Part shown: piece by piece, positions 1-4,595 of the stretch
Layout: each line of letters begins with the position of its first letter
Position numbering within the stretch: the first letter of the stretch is position 1
DNA from: Candidatus Hydrogenedentota bacterium
GTDB taxonomy: Bacteria > Hydrogenedentota > Hydrogenedentia > Hydrogenedentales > CAITNO01
Direction of reading: 5' to 3'
Assembly (NCBI GenBank): GCA_011046175.1
Contig: DSBB01000036.1
Span: forward strand, 1 to 6,321
DNA length: 6,321 nucleotides
Position numbers and translations under genes: made by a program
Notes under the pieces: model-generated
Seen by the model: the letters and a program-made list of their open reading frames with translations, nothing else
Database searches by the model: none
Told to the model about the DNA's origin: nothing

Positions 1-507
1 GGCGGTGGCCGCGACCACCTCGTCGAAAACAATCTCTTTGTGGACTGCGACCCCGCCGTCCGCGCCGATGGGCGCGGCCTGGACACCTCGCCGGTCTGGC
101 GCAACATGGTGGACAAGACCATGCGCGACCGACTCGCGGAGGTGCCGATCGACCTATACCGACAACGCTACCCGGAAATGAAATCGCTCGACGCTTGGTA
201 CGGTCCCCCGGATGGCGATCCCATCACCGGAGACGCCTTCACCGGCGTGCCGCCGGAAGGCAACCGCATCCTGCGCAACGTCTGCGCGGGCGACTGGCTG
301 GAAATCGGCTGGCATGCGGACCGCAAACTCTTCGACGTGCGGGACAACTACGTCACCAAAGACCTCGCGCACACCGGCGGCCCCGAAACCGGCTTCCGGA
401 TTCCCAAAGATTCCCCCGCGTGGGAAAAGGGATTCAAGCCCATTCCATTCCAGAAGATTGGTCTTCAGGAAAATAAAGATCGGCGACGTCTCGCACGAAT
501 TCAATAG
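1..507 (+). CDS. Right-handed parallel beta-helix (pectate-lyase-like) protein, C-terminal part
   Basis: The reading frame is open from base 1 and ends at TAG 505-507, so only the last 168 residues are visible and the start lies left of the window. The first visible residues (GGGRDHLVENNLFVDCDPAV) resemble the last beta-helix rungs of secreted parallel beta-helix proteins, where Asn-rich V-x-N-N-x-F turns recur. A Trp/Tyr/Arg-rich segment follows (WRNMVDKTMRDRL, then YRQRYPEM), then another N-R-I-L-R-N-V rung and the tail FKPIPFQKIGL, which I recognise as a common C-terminal motif of large beta-helix proteins in planctomycete- and Lentisphaerae-like genomes. Such proteins are usually exported and are presumed to bind or cleave polysaccharides; no catalytic residues can be assigned here. 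The last 14 residues after IGL are charged and not conserved in my memory of the family. The fold is fairly sure, the substrate unknown. It converges on the antitoxin gene. Confidence 0.75.
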   Translation, partial: GGGRDHLVENNLFVDCDPAVRADGRGLDTSPVWRNMVDKTMRDRLAEVPIDLYRQRYPEMKSLDAWYGPPDGDPITGDAFTGVPPEGNRILRNVCAGDWLEIGWHADRKLFDVRDNYVTKDLAHTGGPETGFRIPKDSPAWEKGFKPIPFQKIGLQENKDRRRLARIQ

Positions 508-610
508 TTGCATTTCCCAAGAATTTCGCTTGTCTGAGAAAGGAGCGACATTTCAGCCGAGCAATCTGCGTTTGGCTATTTCGCAATCTGTCCCGAATTA
601 CCAAGATTGG

Positions 611-913
611 TTAGACTTTTACGGTCGGTTCCGCATGAAACTTAATACCCAAAGCATTGACTACCTTGAGGATCGTGCCAAAACTCGGATTGCGTTCACC
701 GGAAAGCGCCTTGTAAAGGCTTTCGCGTGAAAGACCTGCATCACGCGCGACCTGCGACATCCCTCTGGCGCGCGTAATATTTCCCAAGGCACGGGCAATA
801 AACGCGGCATCGCCCTCGGCCTCTTCCATGCACGCCTCCAGATATGCTGCTATTTCTTCAGGAGAACGAAGATACTCGGCAACATCGTAGCGGGTTGTTC
901 TTGTCTTGGCCAT
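611..913 (-). CDS. HigA-like antitoxin, XRE-type HTH (addiction module antidote family)
   Basis: This 100-residue protein starts at ATG 913-911 and ends at TAA 611-613. It matches the 'putative addiction module antidote' pattern: an N-terminal T-x-x-Y-D-V-A-E-Y-L segment (about residues 6-15), then a helix with I-A-A-Y-L-E-A, then R-A-L-G-N-I-T-R-A-R-G-M-S-Q. A helix-turn-helix follows at about residues 51-72, with A-R-D-A-G-L-S-R-E-S-L-Y-K-A-L as turn and recognition helix, and then NPSFGTILKVVNALG. The family neutralises a cognate RelE/ParE-fold toxin and represses the shared promoter through the HTH. The Shine-Dalgarno AGGGG at 920-924 overlaps the toxin stop codon, six bases before this ATG, so translation is probably coupled to the toxin. 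Toxin-before-antitoxin order, with a nine-base gap, is usual for this family. The antitoxin frame looks intact even though the toxin appears damaged. Confidence 0.9.
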   Translation of the reverse strand: MAKTRTTRYDVAEYLRSPEEIAAYLEACMEEAEGDAAFIARALGNITRARGMSQVARDAGLSRESLYKALSGERNPSFGTILKVVNALGIKFHAEPTVKV

Positions 914-922
914 GATACGCCC

Positions 923-1215
923 CTATAAGTTTTGTGCAAGTCGAACCGCTGTCTTGATATCTCTGGCTTGACTGCTTTTATCGCCGCCCGCCAGAAGGAA
1001 TATCAATTCTTGGCCACGCTTGACATAGTACACGCGATAACCGGCGCCATAGTTGATCCGCATTTCCGAAATACCCGCGCCTACGGATTTCACATCGCCG
1101 GGATTGCCATCTGTCAGGCGGTCTATATGGGCCAGGATTCGCGCGCGTGCCTGAACATCCGATAGCCCATCAAAAGCCACTTGGCGAAGACATCTGTTTT
1201 GCGAACTTCCACCAT
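923..1215 (-). CDS. RelE/ParE-superfamily toxin (HigB-like, addiction module killer family), apparently frameshifted
   Basis: The bulk of the gene (923-1171) encodes a typical small RelE-fold toxin, in this family expected to be a ribosome-dependent mRNA interferase. Family landmarks are A-R-A-R-I-L-A-H-I-D-R-L, G-N-P-G-D-V-K-S-V-G, I-S-E-M-R-I-N-Y-G-A-G-Y-R-V-Y-Y, the hydrophobic strand L-I-F-L-L-A-G-G-D-K-S-S-Q and the tail A-R-D-I-K-T-A. The expected N-terminus, MVEVRKTDVFAKWL, is also present, but it is encoded from ATG 1215-1213 in a different frame that runs to a stop at 1123-1125. One missing base in the run CTTTTG (1171-1176) separates the two frames; adding it back gives a normal 97-residue toxin. 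The uninterrupted downstream frame can only be extended to a TTG at 1219, and its first 16 residues look nothing like the family. Either the toxin is inactivated or a homopolymer error is present. It is upstream of, and cotranscribed with, the antitoxin. Confidence 0.85.
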
Positions 1216-1221
1216 GCAATC

Positions 1222-1250
1222 ATTGTAGCCTGCTGGATACATCTTGTCAA
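1222..1250 (-). promoter_or_regulatory. Sigma70-type promoter of the toxin-antitoxin pair
   Basis: On the minus strand TTGACA (1250-1245) and TACAAT (1227-1222) are separated by exactly 17 bases. This is a full-consensus -35 and a five-of-six -10. The usual start point, about seven bases after the -10, is position 1215, which is the A of the toxin ATG. The mRNA may therefore be leaderless or nearly so, and no clear Shine-Dalgarno precedes that ATG. By analogy with related addiction modules, the antitoxin HTH would be expected to repress here. I see no convincing palindromic operator around it. Confidence 0.7.
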
Positions 1251-1387
1251 GTCTGCTTTCAAGGCAACCCGGCAATCGGCATTCGGATATTTTTGAGCCG
1301 GATTGGTTGAATGCGCGGAGGATTATCGTTGATCAAGCGCGGCTTTCCACTGAATTACCAAGAAAGCAACAAAGAGGACTCACCCTC

Positions 1388-2692
1388 TCACACAAACCGC
1401 AGCAAGTGATAATTCTTTTTGCCGGTGCGGATGACGGCGATGTGTTCGGTGATCAGCGCCTGCTCGGTTAGTTTGGTGTCTTCGGTGTCCACGCGCTCAT
1501 TGTTCAGATAGAGGCCGCCGCTTTTCACCAGCCGCCGGGCTTCACCTTTGCTGCTGAAGACGCCCGCGTCAACAAGCACATCGAGCAATACGCGGCCTTC
1601 GGCAAGCACGGCGCGCGGCAGTTCCGTGCCGGGCGCTTCGCTGAAAACCTCATTCAGCGTCGCTTCGTCAAGCCCCTGCAATGATGCTTCCATAGTGGCG
1701 GTTCCATGCATCAATGCGCCGACGAAAACGGCCTGCGACGCTTTCACGGCGCCCGCGAGCGCCTCCTCGCCGTGCACCAGGCGTGTCACTTCCTCCGCGA
1801 GCCGCCGCTGTGCGGCGCGTTTTTCCGGCTCCGACCTGATACACGCCTCCAGCGCTTCGATCTCTTCCTGGTTGAGGAAGGTGAAATATCGGAGAAAGCG
1901 CGGCACATCCGCGTCGGCCTGGTTGATCCAGAATTGATAGAAGCGGTATGGCGAGGTGCGCGCCGAATCGAGCCAGACGTTTCCGGCTTCCGACTTGCCG
2001 AACTTCGACCCGTCGGCCTTTGTCACCAAAGGGAAGGTCATCCCGAAGGTTTCTTTTCCCAGCAGGCGGCGGCTGAGGTCCATGCCCGCGACGATGTTGC
2101 CCCACTGGTCGCTGCCGCCCACCTGCAACCGGCAGTCAAACTTCCTGCACAGGTGCAGGTAGTCGTAGGCTTGCAGGAGGCTGTAACTGAATTCGGTGTA
2201 GGAGATACCGTGTTCGCGGTCTTCGAGGCGCTTGCGCACCGCGTCCTTGCTCAGCATCACGTTCACCGAAAAATGCTTGCCGATGTCGCGCAGGAAATCC
2301 AGCAGCGGCAATTCGGCCAGCCAGTCCGCGTTGTTCAGCATGATGGCCGGATTCGGGCCGTCAAAATGCAGGAAATGCGCTAACTGCCGTTGGATGCCCT
2401 CGACATAGGCCGCCACCTGCTCCTTCGTCATCAGCGAGCGCTCATCCGCCTTGAAACTGGGGTCGCCGATCAACCCCGTGCCGCCGCCCACCAGCGCAAT
2501 CACGCGATGCCCCGCGCGCTGGAAATGCGCGAGACCCATGATCGGCAACAGGCTGCCGATATGCAGGCTATCGGCGGTCGGGTCGAAGCCGCAGTAGAGC
2601 GTCATCGGCCCCTTTTCCAGTGCGTCGGCCAGTTCTGGATGCGTCACCTGGTGAACAAATCCGCGCCATTGCAAGGTGTCAAATAAACGCAT
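1388..2692 (-). CDS. tyrS: Tyrosine--tRNA ligase (TyrRS, bacterial TyrS)
   Basis: This cytoplasmic class I synthetase activates tyrosine with ATP and charges tRNA-Tyr. Counting from ATG 2692-2690 the protein has 434 residues, normal for the E. coli-type enzyme. Visible in order are Y-C-G-F-D-P-T-A-D-S-L-H-I-G-S, holding the HIGH-type signature (as HIGS, about 44-47); G-G-G-T-G-L-I-G-D-P-S; F-L-R-D-I-G-K-H-F-S-V-N; Q-V-G-G-S-D-Q-W-G-N of the tyrosine pocket (about 190-199); KFGKS, the KMSKS loop (about 230-234); F-Y-Q-F-W-I-N; L-V-H-G-E-E; and a C-terminal S4 RNA-binding domain from about 365, with G-E-A-R-R-L-V-K-S-G-G-L-Y-L-N. I prefer ATG 2692 over the in-frame ATG 2707: it aligns with the usual N-terminus and has GGAG nine bases upstream, whereas 2707 has no ribosome-binding site. 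The gene ends at TGA 1388-1390. Nothing damaged is seen. It follows the structured gap 2693-3089. Confidence 0.97.
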   Translation of the reverse strand: MRLFDTLQWRGFVHQVTHPELADALEKGPMTLYCGFDPTADSLHIGSLLPIMGLAHFQRAGHRVIALVGGGTGLIGDPSFKADERSLMTKEQVAAYVEGIQRQLAHFLHFDGPNPAIMLNNADWLAELPLLDFLRDIGKHFSVNVMLSKDAVRKRLEDREHGISYTEFSYSLLQAYDYLHLCRKFDCRLQVGGSDQWGNIVAGMDLSRRLLGKETFGMTFPLVTKADGSKFGKSEAGNVWLDSARTSPYRFYQFWINQADADVPRFLRYFTFLNQEEIEALEACIRSEPEKRAAQRRLAEEVTRLVHGEEALAGAVKASQAVFVGALMHGTATMEASLQGLDEATLNEVFSEAPGTELPRAVLAEGRVLLDVLVDAGVFSSKGEARRLVKSGGLYLNNERVDTEDTKLTEQALITEHIAVIRTGKKNYHLLRFV

Positions 2693-2780
2693 ATAAGGAT
2701 ACTCCATTCGGGGGTTGCATAGCCGTGAAACAGCGGCGCGCTGCGTCGCAACTTCGCCGCCGTCAAGGTTAGAAATCGGG

Positions 2781-2872
2781 AAAAATGCGAACGGCCCGGC
2801 GCGTCAGTACGCGCCGCGGGCGACGGGATCGCCCGCGGGACACCCTCGCGCTCTGTTCCACCACGTTCGCAT
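2781..2872 (-). other. Branched RNA structure with terminator-like T-run (candidate leader element, terminator or interspersed repeat)
   Basis: A perfect 9-bp outer stem pairs ATGCGAACG with CGTTCGCAT (2785-2793 / 2864-2872). It encloses a perfect 10-bp hairpin (2814-2823 / 2829-2838, 5-base loop) and a 6-bp hairpin GGCGCG/CGCGCC (2798-2803 / 2810-2815), which shares two bases with it. On the minus strand the outer stem is followed directly by TTTT (2784-2781). It could therefore act as an intrinsic terminator for the upstream operon or an attenuator ahead of tyrS. The GC-rich hairpins also resemble mobile palindromic repeats. The pairings are read directly; the function is inference. Confidence 0.5.
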
Positions 2873-2907
2873 GCCGACTACTCTAACAAAGACCCCATCT
2901 GTTCTTC

Positions 2908-2925
2908 AAGGCATTTTGATGCCTT
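2908..2925. repeat. Short perfect hairpin AAGGCAT / ATGCCTT
   Basis: A 7-bp perfect stem with a 4-base loop (TTTG on the plus strand). No T-run follows on either strand, so it does not look like a classical terminator. It lies between the lipoprotein gene and the branched structure upstream of tyrS. Confidence 0.5.
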
Positions 2926-2965
2926 CGTGTTCGGTTAAGCGCTGAATTTGACGCAACCAGATTTC

Positions 2966-3008
2966 CGTTCTTGCGGGCAAGACGGGAAGAACGTAGCGTT
3001 ACCCGCAA
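2966..3008. repeat. Overlapping, mutually exclusive inverted repeats
   Basis: CGTTCTT (2966-2972) pairs perfectly with AAGAACG (2987-2993). TTGCGGG (2971-2977) pairs perfectly with CCCGCAA (3002-3008). The left arms overlap at 2971-2972 and the right arm of the first lies in the loop of the second, so the two stems cannot form together. This may be a conformational switch or simply overlapping repeat debris downstream of the lipoprotein gene. Confidence 0.45.
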
Positions 3009-3089
3009 TCTCTCATTTCCGTAATGGCGGAACACAGAAACGTTCACGCAGTCTATGAAAAGGAGTATGGCGCCGCAACAACAGATCAC

Positions 3090-3713
3090 CTACAGCGGGC
3101 GATAAGTCGCCGTGTAGCATTGGGGGTAATGCCGCACGGCATATCCGTTCCAGGAGCCCGGGACGTCACAGCGGGCTGAATGGACCAAACGTTTTCTGCG
3201 CAGACGCCAGAACTCCACGAGCCTACCGTCCGGATCGTACACGAAGATGTGGGAGCGTCTCGGCGCGGGGCGCGCGACCAGCGCAAGGCGTCCGTCATCG
3301 AGCATATGACATGCGGCGTGTTCGGGAGGGATGAGAAATGGAATAGTCGCGTCCAGGAGAACTGTCTGAGAAAGCCTTCGGTCCGACATGCCCGTCTTGT
3401 TGGCGTGAACCGTCATGTTGCCATTGTTGTGCGCCACGCCGAGAAAAAGCGTCGTTCCCAAATCGCTGATACCGGCCACCCGCAATTCCCCGTCATAGTG
3501 CTGTTCAACCAACACAGTGAAAACGCTCTCTCGCTTTCCCCGTTGCAGCAGCACGCGCCAAGTCACGGCGTCGGGCGGCTCGGCTTGACATTGCAACGGG
3601 ATAAACACTTCTTGCGCCGGACTGACAGGCCGAAGATCAACGCGTTTGCCCAGACAGCCCCCAGCGCTCAGGGCCGCGAGGACGGCCAAGGCGGCGTGTG
3701 CAAAGCGTCTCAT
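3090..3713 (-). CDS. Outer-membrane-type lipoprotein of an aryl-polyene-like cluster (possibly DUF3261)
   Basis: This 207-residue protein starts at ATG 3713-3711 and ends at TAG 3090-3092. The N-terminus is a lipoprotein signal: MRRF, a hydrophobic stretch A-A-L-A-V-L-A-A-L, then S-A-G-G-C with Cys20 as the candidate lipidated residue. The lipobox is loose, with Ala rather than Leu at -3. The mature part is mostly beta-like, with F-T-V-L-V-E-Q-H-Y-D-G-E-L-R-V-A-G-I-S-D-L-G-T-T-L-F (about 65-90), resembling the 'strand, turn, G-x-S-x-x-G-x-x-L-F' layout of DUF3261 lipoproteins that sit beside LolA-like genes in aryl polyene clusters. That family link is tentative. Its start overlaps the LolA-like stop by ATGA, so the two are probably translated together and may work together at the outer membrane. 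It is the last gene of the operon; no recognisable enzyme motif is present. Mature residues include four more cysteines (42, 135, 182, 199). Confidence 0.65.
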   Translation of the reverse strand: MRRFAHAALAVLAALSAGGCLGKRVDLRPVSPAQEVFIPLQCQAEPPDAVTWRVLLQRGKRESVFTVLVEQHYDGELRVAGISDLGTTLFLGVAHNNGNMTVHANKTGMSDRRLSQTVLLDATIPFLIPPEHAACHMLDDGRLALVARPAPRRSHIFVYDPDGRLVEFWRLRRKRLVHSARCDVPGSWNGYAVRHYPQCYTATYRPL

Positions 3714-4447
3714 GGATTTTCTTTCCCAACCGGCAGCACGCGCTCCGGCGGAAAATCCGGGCGTTGAAACAATTCATCGGGAAACGTCAGCCCGCGCCAG
3801 GTCTGCGTGAATTCGATTTCGGTGTCATCACCATTTGGTTCCCGAACGATGATCCGCTGGATGGGGCGTTCCGGCGGCGGCCCGATGATCAGGTCAATAC
3901 GCGCGATGAATTCCCTGAATCGATCATGCACGGGCGTCATATGCAACACAGGCGCTTCTTCGGCGGCTTGGGTGACGCCGAGTTGAAAGACCTGCGAATC
4001 TTCGAATCTGCCCTGCATCCACCGGGCGATTTGCCCCATGACCAGGCTCATGACGCGGACCGTCCGCGTGTCGAGGCTCTTCCAGGTATCGCCGTCTTTT
4101 TCAAAGCGGCTGATGGCTTCATTATGATACAAGAGGACGGACTGAAAGGGGTGAACAATGTCAAAGCGGAGCAGGCCCGGTGCGGAAAAGTAAATGTATC
4201 CCTTCGCCTTGAGCGGTTCGCGAAGCATGCGCAGTCGCTTTTGCTGATCGAATGCCGCCGCCATGACCGTGGTGTCGCCATGACTCGCTTCGAGTTCCGC
4301 GAGAAACGCCCGGACCTGCTCTTTGCTCCAGATATCGTACGCGACATCGGAAATGGTTTCGCTGGAAAAGGCCGAATGCGCGATCAGCAGCAGCCACGCG
4401 CCGAGCATGACGGCAGTGGGAAACGTTCTTTCAGCATGACGCATCAT
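3710..4447 (-). CDS. LolA-like outer-membrane lipoprotein carrier protein
   Basis: From ATG 4447-4445 the protein has 245 residues. It begins with a Sec-type signal peptide: basic MMRHAERTF, a hydrophobic core A-V-M-L-G-A-W-L-L-L-I, and a probable cut near A-F-S-S (about 28). The mature part shows the LolA pattern: F-D-Q-Q-K-R-L-R-M-L-R-E-P-L-K-A-K-G-Y-I-Y-F (about 66-87), S-A-P-G-L-L-R-F-D, H-P-F-Q-S-V-L-L-Y-H-N, and near the end D-D-T-E-I-E-F-T-Q with F-P-D-E-L-F. LolA folds as a half-barrel that carries acyl chains across the periplasm. Family copies inside polyketide-type clusters are thought to move the cluster product rather than general lipoproteins. The frame stays open to 4570, but the extra residues are a translation of the palindromic repeat 4487-4572. 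ATG 4459 lies directly against AGAAGG, too close to use it; 4447 has AAGGA eleven bases before it. The stop overlaps the next start by ATGA. Confidence 0.8.
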   Translation of the reverse strand: MMRHAERTFPTAVMLGAWLLLIAHSAFSSETISDVAYDIWSKEQVRAFLAELEASHGDTTVMAAAFDQQKRLRMLREPLKAKGYIYFSAPGLLRFDIVHPFQSVLLYHNEAISRFEKDGDTWKSLDTRTVRVMSLVMGQIARWMQGRFEDSQVFQLGVTQAAEEAPVLHMTPVHDRFREFIARIDLIIGPPPERPIQRIIVREPNGDDTEIEFTQTWRGLTFPDELFQRPDFPPERVLPVGKENP

Positions 4448-4470
4448 CGCGCTGTTCATCCTTCTGCAAA

Positions 4471-4486
4471 GTGATGTAGTGATGTA
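4471..4486. repeat. Tandem 8-bp duplication GTGATGTA x2
   Basis: Two perfect head-to-tail copies (4471-4478 and 4479-4486) abut the left end of the palindromic element 4487-4572. There is no third copy at the right end, so it is not a simple target-site duplication flanking the element. It may be local slippage. Confidence 0.6.
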
Positions 4487-4572
4487 GGGAGGGTGCAGCG
4501 AAGCGGAACCCACCATTTTCCTGCTATCGTCTATGGTGGGTTTCATGACGCTACGCGTCATTGCACCCACCC
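4487..4572. repeat. MITE/REP-like composite palindromic element
   Basis: The terminal arms are 11 bp with one mismatch: GGGAGGGTGCA at 4487-4497 against TGCACCCACCC at 4562-4572. Inside them lies a perfect 10-bp stem, AACCCACCAT (4507-4516) with ATGGTGGGTT (4533-4542). A 7-bp hairpin ATGACGC/GCGTCAT with a TAC loop (4545-4551 / 4555-4561) sits on the right flank. Nested GGTGGG/CCCACC palindromes of this style occur as dispersed non-coding repeats in many bacterial genomes. The element fills most of the gap between the CLF-like and LolA-like genes and would form a strong structure in the operon mRNA. It has no ORF of its own, so mobility would require a transposase in trans. Confidence 0.65.
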
Positions 4573-4595
4573 TTCAGGATTATGAATCAACGACA

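Larger units (their letters stand above)
2693..3089. other. Gene-free interval with multiple inverted repeats, upstream of tyrS
   Basis: About 400 bases lie between the tyrS start and the stop of the lipoprotein gene, both on the minus strand. I find no credible protein gene. The stretch should hold the tyrS promoter and leader and the 3' end of the upstream operon, but I could not pick a convincing -35/-10 pair. It contains at least five inverted repeats: 2731-2743, the branched structure 2785-2872, a 7-bp hairpin at 2908-2925, two mutually exclusive pairings in 2966-3008, and a 5-bp hairpin around 3017-3032. This density suggests structured RNA, repeat remnants or both. Confidence 0.6.

Noticed and set aside
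508..610. Shared bidirectional terminator between the convergent beta-helix and antitoxin genes
   Set aside because: No stem of useful length with a flanking T-run on either strand.
212..730. 172-codon plus-strand ORF overlapping the beta-helix gene and the antitoxin
   Set aside because: Low-complexity Ser/Ala/Pro/Arg composition in an alternate frame of the beta-helix gene, running antisense into the antitoxin.
1216..1219. TTG 1219 as the true start of the toxin
   Set aside because: The resulting first 16 residues do not resemble the family, whereas the canonical N-terminus is found in another frame from ATG 1215. The promoter also places +1 at 1215, downstream of the TTG.
1373..1388. Intrinsic terminator after tyrS
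   Set aside because: AGAGG/CCTCT forms only a 5-bp stem followed by TTGTTGC, too weak to call.
1706..2383. Long plus-strand ORF antisense to tyrS
   Set aside because: It lies opposite a clearly conserved tyrS and has no family features; a GC-skewed codon shadow.
2693..2707. Longer tyrS start at ATG 2707
   Set aside because: There is no ribosome-binding site before it. ATG 2692 has GGAG at a suitable distance and matches the family N-terminus.
2785..2872. T-box leader for tyrS
   Set aside because: The minus strand contains AGGGTGTCCCGCG, which resembles the T-box AGGGTGGNACCGCG, but the key UGGN bulge is not matched and I found no stem I, specifier loop or AG-bulge motif upstream. Probably coincidence in a GC-rich hairpin.
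2883..3089. Small minus-strand ORF of 68 codons starting with GTG right after the lipoprotein stop
   Set aside because: The composition is unlike a protein, there is no ribosome-binding site, and it spans several inverted repeats. It is probably non-coding.
3698..4474. 258-codon plus-strand ORF opposite the LolA-like gene
   Set aside because: It is antisense to a gene with a signal peptide and LolA motifs; no recognisable domain.
4448..4570. N-terminal extension of the LolA-like protein from an upstream start at 4570
   Set aside because: The extra 41 residues are mostly a translation of the palindromic repeat 4487-4572 and precede a clear signal peptide. Starts nearer the signal peptide are favoured.
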